Shown: positions 26,215-35,100 of the stretch, one piece after another
Position numbering within the stretch: position 1 is the stretch's first letter
Layout of the letters: each line of letters begins with the position of its first letter
NCBI RefSeq assembly: GCF_041860085.1
Contig: NZ_CP124747.1
Location: 4,278,001-4,342,000 of the forward strand
From: Schlesneria sp. DSM 10557
GTDB taxonomy: Bacteria > Planctomycetota > Planctomycetia > Planctomycetales > Planctomycetaceae
Length of the DNA: 64,000 nt
Reading direction: 5' to 3'
The notes under the pieces: model-generated
The model's database searches: none
What the model was told of the DNA's origin: nothing
Seen by the model: only the letters and a program-made list of their open reading frames with translations
Program-made: the position numbers and the translations under genes

Positions 26215-26231
26215 ACTTTGCACTGCAAAGT
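26215..26231. promoter_or_regulatory. Palindromic operator candidate, copy 2
   Basis: ACTTTGC-ACT-GCAAAGT, with the same 7-bp arms and 3-base spacing as copy 1 but different flanks. It lies 24 bases after the regulator stop and 276 bases upstream of the ferredoxin gene. Confidence 0.7.
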
Positions 26232-26246
26232 TCAGGAGCACCACAG

Positions 26247-26318
26247 ATGGAAACCAGGGTCCTCCCCCGAGATGCCGGGGTCGCCGTGAGCAACCCCCGA
26301 TTCGGCCAAGGCCGATGA
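26247..26318 (+). CDS. Possible 23-residue small ORF or leader peptide
   Basis: ATG at 26247 with AGGAG at 26234-26238 (eight-base spacing) opens a 23-codon frame ending TGA, giving an Arg-rich peptide beginning METRVLPRD. It lies 16 bases after palindrome 2. Apart from the good ribosome binding site there is no support; it may be chance or a remnant. Confidence 0.25.
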   Translation: METRVLPRDAGVAVSNPRFGQGR

Positions 26319-26506
26319 CGCGAGGGATCGTCGCTGGGGTCGAATTCGTTCTCCAAGAAACCTCAGCGAGTGTGAGACAAAAGCGGGAACTGCAACGACA
26401 CCGCAGGCATCGAATGCGTCTGGAGAAACAGGTCGTCCCGCCACGCACGGAAGCGTCGTGACGTCTGTCGTCTGAATTGAATGTGAGAAAATCAAGGATC
26501 GAAAAT

Positions 26507-26809
26507 ATGCCAATGGTCGTTACCCAGCTTTGCCATGGCTGCAAAGCAAAGGACTGCGTTGCGGTCTGTCCTGCAGACTGCTTTCACGAAGGTGAGTTCA
26601 TGCTCTACATCCACCCCGATAAGTGCATCGATTGTGGCCTGTGTGCACCGGAATGCCCGCAGCAGGCAATCTATTACGACGATCGCCTGCCGCCCGAGTT
26701 CCGGAATGACCTCAGCCTGAATCGCCAGATGAGCCAGTGTTGCCCGAGCATCACGGCTGCCAGTCTGCATCAGGCACATTCGTCCCCGTCCGTTTCACAT
26801 CCCTCATGA
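26507..26809 (+). CDS. FdxA-like ferredoxin
   Basis: A 100-residue low-potential ferredoxin. The first cysteine cluster is CHGCKAKDCVAVCPADC near residues 9-25, with an altered spacing as in seven-iron (3Fe-4S plus 4Fe-4S) FdxA proteins. The second is the classical CIDCGLCAPECP near residues 40-51. A tail of about 45 residues carries no motif. It would carry electrons for a partner not encoded nearby. ATG 26507 is chosen because AAGGA lies eight bases upstream and the family begins MPMVV-type. It lies downstream of palindrome 2 and 54 bases before a mini membrane protein on the same strand. Confidence 0.9.
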   Translation: MPMVVTQLCHGCKAKDCVAVCPADCFHEGEFMLYIHPDKCIDCGLCAPECPQQAIYYDDRLPPEFRNDLSLNRQMSQCCPSITAASLHQAHSSPSVSHPS

Positions 26810-26863
26810 TCGACTGACACGACGGACGAACGGAGAGAGTTCCACTTTCGAAAGGATCATCTC

Positions 26864-27067
26864 GTGCAAACCATGGCGACAGTCATCGTGAGTTCGCTGC
26901 TGATTGCCGCAGCCGGCGCGGGACTGGGCTTCATGCTCATTGGCAGCATCCACGAAGGTGCGTTCCTCATGGTCCTGCTCGGCAGCGTGGGAGCCATCGT
27001 CGGAGCCGTGGCGGGGGCCGCGCAAGAGATTTCTCACGCGGTCCAGCAAAAGCGCAACAGCGAATGA
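26864..27067 (+). CDS. Small two-helix membrane protein
   Basis: A 67-residue protein made almost entirely of two membrane helices (VIVSSLLIAAAGAGLGFMLI and FLMVLLGSVGAIVGAVAGAA) with a short polar C-terminus. GTG 26864 is favoured over the ATG at 26873 because AAAGGA lies seven bases upstream. It follows the ferredoxin gene by 54 bases. I do not recognise the family; glycine-rich double helices of this size are often holin-like or glycine-zipper proteins, which is only a resemblance. Confidence 0.6.
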   Translation: MQTMATVIVSSLLIAAAGAGLGFMLIGSIHEGAFLMVLLGSVGAIVGAVAGAAQEISHAVQQKRNSE

Positions 27068-27129
27068 CCTGCTTCGCAACCCGAACCGCCAGACATCCGC
27101 TCCCGGCTCGCCCCCAATCGCTTCAGCGG

Positions 27130-28146
27130 TCAGCGAATCCTTCCCGGTTCCGGAATCCCCGCTTCACGCAGTCGGGGGGCGGGTTCACTGCGCGGCTTGC
27201 TATCCGGCCGACCGGGCTTGGCCGGTTTGACCTGCACCTGTTCGGTACTTAGTCGGCGACGAGAAATTTCCTGCCAATGTCGAATATCAATCTCGTAGGG
27301 TCCATTCGGTTGCGCATAGTCGCCGAAGTCCGCCAGATACTTTTCGAGGCGGCGAATCTTTTGTGATGCTTCCAGTTCGCCGGGATGATCGCTGCCGGGC
27401 GGGCGGCCCCAGACGATGTGCGATCCCCCCTGTCCCACGAGTTCCAGAAGGACGTCATGAGGTTCCGTCGCAGGATCGACTTCGCGTGGGATCGAGATCG
27501 CCTCGAACTTGAGCGACTGCCACTTATCAGCCAGGGTCTCTGCCAGCCGGGCCGCCGCCAGAATCGCAGGATCACTCCAGACCATCCCCGCCCGGACCCT
27601 GGGAAGGGCCGACACGTTTCGCAGGGTCGGATAGTTCTTCTTATCGGCGGGCGAAAAATCGGCCGTCGGAAGGACGATCCCATTGGCATCGAGCGGGACC
27701 TGGCCACCGGGGACGTTGGCCAGCAGCACCGGTCGGCGGTACTTCAGCTCGATCGTGACCGATGCCGGGAACGATTTTCGGACTTGGACCACTTCTGCGA
27801 CCCACGGGTGGCGACCAAAGGCCGCAGCCAGATCATCCGTCAGGGAATTCTCCAGCAGAGACAATTCGTCCGGCAGTCCGGACTGCTCGGCAACCTGGTC
27901 AATCAGATTCAACGGCACCGGTGCTGCGGGTGGAGGAACGAGCTGAACCTGCGACAACGCGATCCGGTACTCCGAACGCTGGGACAGATCCGGGAGTTTC
28001 TCGACGACGTACGGGGACGCCGCTGCAACACCCGCAAGAAGAGCCACCCGCAGCAATCTCAAAGGCTGAAACAGCCACCGAAGCCAGGGCCTGCTGCCGG
28101 AGGCGAGATTAACCTGCGCGTTGTTCGTCTTCCTGGCACGAGCCAT
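27130..28146 (-). CDS. FtsQ/DivIB-like POTRA membrane protein
   Basis: A 338-residue single-pass protein. A basic N-terminus is followed by one helix at about residues 30-48. About residues 90-150 read as a POTRA domain: LAAAFGRHPWVAEVVQVRKS, FPASVTIELKYRRPVLLAN and VPLDANGIVLPTADF, which is the order seen in FtsQ (H-P-x-V, then R-x-P-x-A and a D-x-x-G-x-x-x-P strand). The C-terminus is Pro/Arg-rich. FtsQ normally links FtsL/FtsB in the divisome; planctomycetes lack FtsZ yet keep some dcw-type genes, so the role may be in peptidoglycan growth. No mur or fts gene is adjacent. The call rests on motif order, not a search. Confidence 0.65.
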   Translation of the reverse strand: MARARKTNNAQVNLASGSRPWLRWLFQPLRLLRVALLAGVAAASPYVVEKLPDLSQRSEYRIALSQVQLVPPPAAPVPLNLIDQVAEQSGLPDELSLLENSLTDDLAAAFGRHPWVAEVVQVRKSFPASVTIELKYRRPVLLANVPGGQVPLDANGIVLPTADFSPADKKNYPTLRNVSALPRVRAGMVWSDPAILAAARLAETLADKWQSLKFEAISIPREVDPATEPHDVLLELVGQGGSHIVWGRPPGSDHPGELEASQKIRRLEKYLADFGDYAQPNGPYEIDIRHWQEISRRRLSTEQVQVKPAKPGRPDSKPRSEPAPRLREAGIPEPGRIR

Positions 28147-28752
28147 TTGATTGCCGCAATTAAACTGATTAACCGACGAACGTTCTCAATCTGCCGGAAC
28201 TTCTGCACGTCCGTCCCTGAAACAGCGAAGGACCGCATCGCCATTCAAGGAAAGCCCCGTGCTGCGGGAACCAGTATTCGTCTCATCGGATCTCCAGCAA
28301 GCGGCAGTTGATGCCGATATCCCCCCTGTGTCTGAGTTTCCGGCGTCTCGAGGTGCACATCCGGCAAAAGCGCCACAGCAGGCGCGTCAGCAGCAGGCCC
28401 ATCGCCGAAGCGCAAGCGACCGAAAGACTGCTCTCTGCATGATCTGCAGCAATAACACTTCGACACGAAACGACTTCAGCCAAAATTCAGTTGACAGCCA
28501 GGGTATCATGGAAGTGGTGCCATGGCAGAAATTCTCTGTCAGCGAATCAGTCCCTGCTGTTATTATCCGCAGGAACCGGACGAGGTAGAGCTGCTGGCAT
28601 CGACACCGTAAGAAGCGAATCAGGTCGACTTCTCCCCTTCTCAAGAGCGGGAACGAAGTCGACTGTGAGAGTGCCCCAAGTGGTTCTCAAACCCGGTTTC
28701 CGGTGATTCCTCTGGCGGCCGGGAAAGTGACTTTGAGGATTGAGGAACAGGC
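28147..28752. other. 606-base divergent intergenic region, no gene recognised
   Basis: It lies between the FtsQ-like and LCCL-protein genes. Frames on both strands are short and show no signature. No long inverted repeat or tRNA pattern was seen. Confidence 0.5.
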
Positions 28753-29583
28753 ATGTTTCGATTCTGGACATCTGCGGTTCTGTGCACCCTGATCGCAGGG
28801 GTGGCCATCGCCAAAGAAGAAATCCCCACCAACGTCATTGCCGGTAAACAGGTCCCCGCCGACGCCAAAGTAAAAGTCGGCACCAAGCTGGTCGGGATCT
28901 GGGACAAGAAGAACTACATCGTCGAAGTGATCGAACTGAAACGCGATGGACAGATTCGGATTCACTGGGTCGGCTTCGACAAAAGTGATGATGTCGATGT
29001 TTCACCCAATGAACTCTATTTCATCGCGGACACCACACCGACACGCAAATCAAAGACGTCCGCGCTCCCCAAAGAGTTTCAGGCGTACGACAAAAACGGC
29101 GACGGGCAGATTGGCCTGTACGAATGGGATCGAGCCCGCTTTGCCGAATTCCGGAAGCTCGACAAGAACAACGACCACTTCCTGACACCTCAGGAACTTG
29201 CCAGTAAGTCGACCCCCGTCAGTACGGAAGCGGTCGCCACCACGAAGGACGTGACCCCGGCTGCCACTAAACCGACTGCAGCGGGTGCGACCGAGGCGGC
29301 GGAAGACCCCGGAAATCTCGAGCAGTATATCGGGATGATTGACCAGACCTTCCAGTTCAATCTCGTCGGCAAAACAGACGGCCGCGTCTTCGGGACCGGC
29401 ACCTACACCACCAGCAGTGACCTGGCCACCGCCGCAGTCCACGCCGGGGTGCTGAAGGAAGGGGAAAAAGGGACCGTCAGCGTTAGTATTATCAAGTCGC
29501 CGGAAATGTTCGAAGGGTCCACCGCCAACGGTGTCACCAGCAGCGATGGTTCGGAATACACCGCTGCCTATAGGATCAAGTGA
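28753..29583 (+). CDS. Exported EF-hand and LCCL-domain protein
   Basis: A 276-residue exported protein with a signal peptide ending about residue 20 (AGVAIAKEE). Residues 40-95 form a small beta domain (KVGTKLVGIWDKKNYIVEVI). Residues about 112-150 hold two EF-hand-like calcium loops, DKNGDGQIGLYE and DKNNDHFLTPQE. After an Ala/Thr/Pro-rich linker, residues about 205-276 match the LCCL fold: VFGTGTYTTSSDLATAAVHA, VLKEGEKGTVSVSI, FEGSTANGVTSSDGSEYTAA. LCCL domains are best known from animal secreted proteins (Limulus factor C, cochlin) and occur in some bacteria; ligand and role are unknown. It is monocistronic. Confidence 0.82.
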   Translation: MFRFWTSAVLCTLIAGVAIAKEEIPTNVIAGKQVPADAKVKVGTKLVGIWDKKNYIVEVIELKRDGQIRIHWVGFDKSDDVDVSPNELYFIADTTPTRKSKTSALPKEFQAYDKNGDGQIGLYEWDRARFAEFRKLDKNNDHFLTPQELASKSTPVSTEAVATTKDVTPAATKPTAAGATEAAEDPGNLEQYIGMIDQTFQFNLVGKTDGRVFGTGTYTTSSDLATAAVHAGVLKEGEKGTVSVSIIKSPEMFEGSTANGVTSSDGSEYTAAYRIK

Positions 29584-29688
29584 CACCGACGGTCAGCCGG
29601 ATAGGGGATTAATTCGCTCCGCTGATCGACAGCGACCCGCTCATGCGGCGACCGAAACGCCTCTTCACGAGTTGTTATCGGCCGGTGT

Positions 29689-30321
29689 TCACGCGGCTCC
29701 CGGTGCGAACAGAGTCGTAACGCATTCGGCGATGATCCGATTCTCGCCGTAGGCGCTTTCTTTTCGCAGGGCGTTCCAGAGTTCGGTCCCCCGTGCCACC
29801 GCCGTCCTTACGCGCTTGGGAAGGTGTTCCAGATCGAACTTACGGGGTGGGAACTTCAGACATTCGGCGTGCAGAGCTGCAGGAATCTCATGAATGTGCT
29901 GCACGGAGGTGAAGTCGACCAGGCCCACAAGGAGCGGATTCATGCGGCCTGCGATCATGGACCGCACATCGTCCTGATAAGCGATCATCGGCTTACCGAG
30001 CGTCCACGCCATCGCCGCTTCCGAGACTGCCCCCTCGTCAGGAACACGTCCATTCAGATTCCAGACAACGGCATCGCAGGCTACGACCAGCTGGTAGACA
30101 TCCAGGGCGAAGATCGCCTCATGCAGAAATTGCCCCGCCAGAGCCGCTTCCCAGCCCTGTTCGATCAAGACTTCACGCACCAGACGAAATTCCATCCCAT
30201 CTCGATGAGGCAAATAGACGGAATGCCCCGCTTCCACCAGCACATCGGCAATCGCCGTCATTTCCGTCCGTTCGGATTGGTTGAAAAGAGGTCCGGCACA
30301 GTAGACGCAGAGTGATTGCAT
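29689..30321 (-). CDS. Nucleoside 2-deoxyribosyltransferase-like protein
   Basis: A 210-residue protein beginning LCVYCAGPLFNQSERTEM, the N-terminal motif of the nucleoside 2-deoxyribosyltransferase family. It continues with an ALDVYQLVVACDAVVWNLNG segment, where the Asp belongs to the active-site strand, RVPDEGAVSEAAMAWTLGKP with the likely catalytic Glu, and MIAYQDDVRS. Family enzymes swap bases between deoxyribonucleosides or hydrolyse nucleotide N-glycosidic bonds, so a role in nucleotide salvage or clean-up is likely. ATG 30321 lacks a clear Shine-Dalgarno. It stands alone and converges on the LCCL gene. Confidence 0.88.
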   Translation of the reverse strand: MQSLCVYCAGPLFNQSERTEMTAIADVLVEAGHSVYLPHRDGMEFRLVREVLIEQGWEAALAGQFLHEAIFALDVYQLVVACDAVVWNLNGRVPDEGAVSEAAMAWTLGKPMIAYQDDVRSMIAGRMNPLLVGLVDFTSVQHIHEIPAALHAECLKFPPRKFDLEHLPKRVRTAVARGTELWNALRKESAYGENRIIAECVTTLFAPGAA

Positions 30322-30739
30322 GCGAGCGAGATTCCGTCAACAAATTGCGGGTGTCTGACACCGAGGCGGCAGCCCGGATTCTATCGAGTCGACAAGCCCC
30401 TCGAAAATGTCATGTTGGGACGAAATTCCACGACTCAACTGATCTCGGCTCAATCCCGCGCCGGCTCAAGGGATAGCGACGATTCCAGGGAAACAAGGAA
30501 AAAGACTGCTCTTCATCGGATCACACGGCACCCCTGCTAATCGCAGCAGACTCGGTCGTCGTCCCGATTCCTTGGGAACTCCAGCCAATTCTGCTGAAGG
30601 TCAATCAGAAAAATCGTTCATTCCGCCAGAACAAACGAATGAGCGGGCAACCACAAAAAAATTCCTCTATCTGTCGACGCAGGTCTTCGATATCATCAAG
30701 GAGATCGTTTTTTCGACACTCATCAGGCTGAACGTTTTG
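30322..30739. other. 418-base intergenic region, nothing recognised
   Basis: The frame of the next gene is open upstream to 30572, but that stretch has no protein-like signature. No terminator or repeat was seen. Confidence 0.5.
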
Positions 30740-31183
30740 ATGTGGATCGTGCGACTGGTTTCGATGCTGGCTCTGGCGGTAGCACTTTTGCTGCCGGCAC
30801 CGCTGTTTCGGGACTGTTGCTGCACCAAACGGGCCGAATCAACCCGCGTCGCTCAGCCAAAACTCAGCCCCTGCTGTCAGGCTCGGCTCGCCGCACAGAA
30901 AGCGGCAAAATCCAAGCGAGCAGTCACGCGAGCTGTGTCACACACGCCGACCGGAACCGGATTATCTCGCCCCGATTGCCAGTGTCAGGCTGCCGAGGCG
31001 GTTCCCGCGATCGTGTCGGCTCATGAGCAGTCGGCACCCCTGGATTCGAATTCCCTGGTGGTCGGCACCCTTAAGTGGGCCCCTTCTTTCACGGAATCGG
31101 GAACTTCTCAGACCGCACAGCGCGATCTTTCGCGTGCTTCAGGGCCACCGCTCCGTAAGCTGCTTTGCCGCTGGGTGATCTAA
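30740..31183 (+). CDS. Small exported cysteine-rich protein
   Basis: A 147-residue protein. ATG 30740 gives a hydrophobic export signal (IVRLVSMLALAVALLLPAP), while the frame could extend to 30572. The mature part has three cysteine groups, RDCCCTK, SPCCQA and DCQCQA, on a basic Ala/Lys-rich background, then a Ser/Thr-rich tail. Clustered cysteines suggest binding of a soft metal such as copper. The next gene encodes a double YHS/TRASH-like protein, supporting a joint metal role. No known family is recognised; function is inferred. Confidence 0.6.
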   Translation: MWIVRLVSMLALAVALLLPAPLFRDCCCTKRAESTRVAQPKLSPCCQARLAAQKAAKSKRAVTRAVSHTPTGTGLSRPDCQCQAAEAVPAIVSAHEQSAPLDSNSLVVGTLKWAPSFTESGTSQTAQRDLSRASGPPLRKLLCRWVI

Positions 31184-31322
31184 CACCCTCTTTCTTCTCT
31201 GTGCCTCTGTCTGTTCAGACGTCTTCTGTGTGTCAGTGCGCCAGTCCTGAGACTGGCACGACAAAACCCGTTGAAGTTTTGATTGGTTCCTGAACCACAT
31301 CTCATTGCAAGAAGGAAATTCC

Positions 31323-31769
31323 ATGTCGATCCAAAAACTCGGTACCATGCTCTGCTGTCTGTTGGCCGTTGGTGTGATGGCATTCGCTGCCGATGAAAAG
31401 GCCAAGCCATTCAAGGCCACCTGCCCCGTCTCCGGCCAGCCGGCCAAGGAAGACAAGACTGTCGATTACAAAGGTGGCAAGGTTTACTTCTGCTGCGGCG
31501 AATGCCCAGGCGCCTTCAAGAAGGACACCGCCAAGTTTGCGACCAAGGCCAATCATCAGCTCGCCGCGACTGGCCAGACCACTCAGACCAAATGCCCGCT
31601 GTCCGGTGCAAAGCTCAATCCAAATGCCAATGTCGAAGTTGGCGGTGTGAAGGTCGGATTCTGCTGCGAAAAATGCCAGGCCAAAGTCAGTGAAGCGAAA
31701 GGCGATGCCCAGGCGGAACTCGTCTTCGCCGATGCTCCCTTCGCCAAAGGCTTCGAAGTCAAGAAGTAA
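31323..31769 (+). CDS. Exported protein with two YHS/TRASH-like metal-binding domains
   Basis: A 148-residue protein with a signal peptide (about residues 1-22, ending VMAFAADE). Two tandem units follow. The first runs CPVSGQPAKEDKTVDYKGG-KVYFCCGECPGAF; the second is CPLSGAKLNPNANVEVGG-VKVGFCCEKCQAKV. The CPxSG start and F-C-C-x-x-C motif are those of YHS/TRASH-type domains, which coordinate metal. ATG 31323 follows AAGGA by eight bases. With the Cys-rich protein upstream it looks like a periplasmic metal handling pair. A strong terminator ends the gene. Confidence 0.85.
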   Translation: MSIQKLGTMLCCLLAVGVMAFAADEKAKPFKATCPVSGQPAKEDKTVDYKGGKVYFCCGECPGAFKKDTAKFATKANHQLAATGQTTQTKCPLSGAKLNPNANVEVGGVKVGFCCEKCQAKVSEAKGDAQAELVFADAPFAKGFEVKK

Positions 31770-31800
31770 GATCAACTGAATCAACGGTCGATCGTTCGAA

Positions 31801-31837
31801 GGCAGGCAGGTCTCACAAAGACCTGTCTGCCTTTTTT
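31801..31837 (+). terminator. Rho-independent terminator
   Basis: GGCAGGCAGGTCT pairs with AGACCTGTCTGCC (one G-T pair), followed by T6 at 31832-31837, 32 bases after the YHS-like gene. Confidence 0.93.
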
Positions 31838-32110
31838 CGTTGCCGTGCACTTCCCCCGCGCCAGACAGACTCCCGTCTGTGACTGCATCTTCGCCGTCCG
31901 ACAGCGAGTGCTCGGTCCCTCGGTTTGTCTGGCTGCACACTTCCCCCGACGGATGCCACCTGGCGGTTTGCGTCATCGCGGCCTGTTACCGCTGAGGGAG
32001 TGAGAGAATCGCGTCACATGGTAATGCACTAGCGATCCCGAACCATCTTGGACATAATATTACAGACATCACGTCTACATTGCGGTCAGGGTCAGAGAGA
32101 GGCGCGGATC
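31838..32110. other. Intergenic, nothing recognised
   Basis: Together with the terminator region it separates the YHS-like gene from the WD40 giant (341 bases). No gene or long repeat seen. Confidence 0.45.
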
Positions 32111-35100
32111 ATGAGTACACAGGTTCGGGTTGTCGCGTTTGCCTGTCTGGCATGGATGCATCTGTATCACAGCTCTTTCGCGCAAGAGCCCCCTGCCTCA
32201 CCGGGGCCTGAAAGCGAGCCCATCGAGTTCATCGATAATTCCCGTCCTCCTCAAACGGAAGTGTCGAATCCTCGACCGACGGAGACCGTCCCCACGGGCT
32301 GGGGGTTCGCCACATTCTCACCCGACAGCAAGTCGGTCGCCACGGTCTCAGTGCCCGAGGGTGCCGATGCCAAAGGGGAAGTCCTGATCTGGAATCTTGA
32401 CGATCTGAAAGCCCCTCTCCGGATCGAGCTTCCCGGTAAGATCGCGATCGTCTCGTTTTCTCCTGATGGAAAGTGGCTGGCCATCGGACCGAATGAGCCC
32501 CGGGCGGGTGTCCAACTGGTCGACACCAAAACCGGCAAGGTCGGAATGACGCTGCCCGGTCCCGTGGCCAAAACCAACGTCATCACCTGGTCTCCCGACG
32601 GAACAGAACTCGTCCTGGGAAGTACCACCGATAAGACGGTTCGCGTCTGGAATGTCACGAAAAAAGAGTTTGTGCGGACTTACGAGCCGGAGGCATCCAA
32701 ACTGCTGGCGATTGACCTGTCCGGCTCCGGTCGTCTGCTGGCGGCCATCATTCCCGCCAAAGATCCCGAAGGACTGGCCCTCTATGACGTGTTCGCGGGT
32801 ACGGTCGAGAAATCGCTGAAAGGCCATAAACAGCAGATCGAGGGGGCTGCTTTCACAGGGGCAGGCAAACAACTGGCAACCGTCGGCTGGGATGCGGTGG
32901 TCCGGGTCTGGGACATCGACTCGGGAGAAGAAACGGCCGTGATCAAAGGCCACAAGAAAGGGATTCGCTCGATCGCCACCTCCACCAACGGCAAGCGGCT
33001 CGCTTCGTGCAACGATCGCAGCGAGCTGAAGCTGTGGGATGGCGAAAAGCACGAACTGCTGTCCGATCTGGGTGGCGAGAATGGCAGCGCCAAATTTGTC
33101 TCGATGTCACCCGATGGGGCGTGGCTGGTTTCGATCACCCGCGACGGCACCGCCACCTTGTGGGACCTCGAAAAGCAATCGGAAAAGGCAACGCTCAATC
33201 GTGAGACACAAACGGCTGACACGGTGAATTCCAGTAACGAGTCCACCTCAGCCACCAACAGCGGTTCGACACCCTCTTCGAGCGATGCACCAGAACCGGA
33301 AGCAATTCAGTCCCTTGCGTATTCGCCCGACGGGAAATGGATTGCACTGGCTCGCGAGGATGGACGCATCTCACTGCGCAATGCCGAGGACGGCAAGGTC
33401 GTCCGAGAAATGGACGCCTTTCCCGACGTGGCCTCATGCGTCACCTTCAGTCCGGACAGCAAACAGGTCGCCGCGGGGAGTTTTGATAAGACCATCAAGG
33501 TCTGGGACGTCGACACGGGAGAACAGTCGGCCGAATTCACGGGCCACACAAACTGGGTTTTCGCCGTCGCCTTTTCTCCTGATGGAAAGACGCTCGCTTC
33601 AGGCAGCTATGACAAAGTCATCAAGCTCTGGAATCTTGCGGACAAAAAAGAAGCCGCCACCCTTTCTGGCCATACCGCCGGTGTCCGCTCGGTCGTCTTC
33701 ACACATGATAGTGCGCTGCTGATTTCGGGAAGTGCCGACCGGACCGCCATTGTCTGGACGCTGGCCGACCTTGAGCCCGTCACCACACTCAAAGGGCATA
33801 CCGCAGCCATTCGGGCCGTCGCGATCTCACCCGACGGCGGTACCCTGGCGACCGCCAGCGAAGATGCGACGGTGAAGTTATGGAAAACCTCCGACTGGAC
33901 AGAACGGGCATCGCTGCCGGGGACGGAAGGTGTCATGTTCTGGTCGCTCGCCTTTTCTCCTGCCGGCCGGACGCTGGCGGCGGGGGCGTTTGACGGAACG
34001 GTCAAGTTATTTGACCCCCGCGACGGCAAGGAACGTCAGCTGCTGCGGGGTCCGACAGAAGCCATCACGGCGGTGGCATTCGGACCCAACGCCGACGAAG
34101 TGATCGCGGGGAGTGTCGACAAGTCACTGCGCCGCTGGAAAGCCAAATCCGCCGTCGCAGCCGCCAGCTCAAACTCCAGTAAACCCATTCGCTCCAGCGA
34201 GAAAAGCTCGGAAGGGGATGCGAACGAATCGATCACCGTGGTGACGGCCGCGACTCTCGGTGTGGAACAGGTGGTCTCAAGCCTCTGCTACAGCCGTGAC
34301 GGAACGCAGCTCGCCGTAGGGGGGGGTGCCTATCGCACTGCCGGAAAGCTGCAGCTCTGGGACGTCACCAGGCGTGAGAGAAAATGGGAAAGCGACGAGT
34401 TCCGGTTCGGACTTCCCGCTGTCGCCTTCAGCAGTGACGAAAAGCGAATCGCTGTCGGCAACTTTGCGGACAACTTTCTGCGCACGTTCGACAGCTCCAC
34501 GGGGAAGCAGCTGAAAGAGATTCGTGGCCACCGTGCCAAGATCCACGGCATCGCCAACTCACCCGACGGCAAGTTCTTCGCCACCGCGTCGCTTGACCGC
34601 GACCTGAAGCTTTGGGACGCAGCCACCTACAAAGAAGCCCGGACCTACGTTGGGCACAGCGATTTTGTCTTCTCGGTCCAGTTCTCACCCGACGGCCGCC
34701 GCTTGCTCAGCGGCAGCGCGGACCGCACGGCCCGGCTGTGGGACGTCACCAGCGGCAAGGAACTGATTCAGCTCAAGGGGCATCAGGGCGCTGTCCAGCA
34801 AGCCATCTTCTCGAAAGACGGGCAGCTGATCGCCACTGCCAGCAGCGACGGCACTGTTCGGATTTACCAGAGTCAAACCGGCAACTTCCTGCTCACGCTG
34901 CGAGGTCACCGGAACAAAATCGACACCGTCGCCTATTCGCCCGACGGTAAGCTGATCGCCACCGGCTCTGCCGACAAATCCATCCGACTCTGGGACCCCG
35001 GCAGCGGGCTGGAGCTGATCAAACTGCAGCAGGAAGGTCCCATCCGGGCACTCGTCTTCTCACCCGACGGAAAGCATCTCGCATCCGGCTGCGACGACAA

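Larger units (their letters stand above)
26192..26506. other. 315-base gap holding palindrome 2 and a possible 23-codon ORF
   Basis: It runs from the regulator stop to the ferredoxin ATG. It contains the second palindrome and a short ORF (both listed separately). Beyond 26320 nothing is recognised except AAGGA at 26494-26498, the ferredoxin ribosome binding site. Confidence 0.5.
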
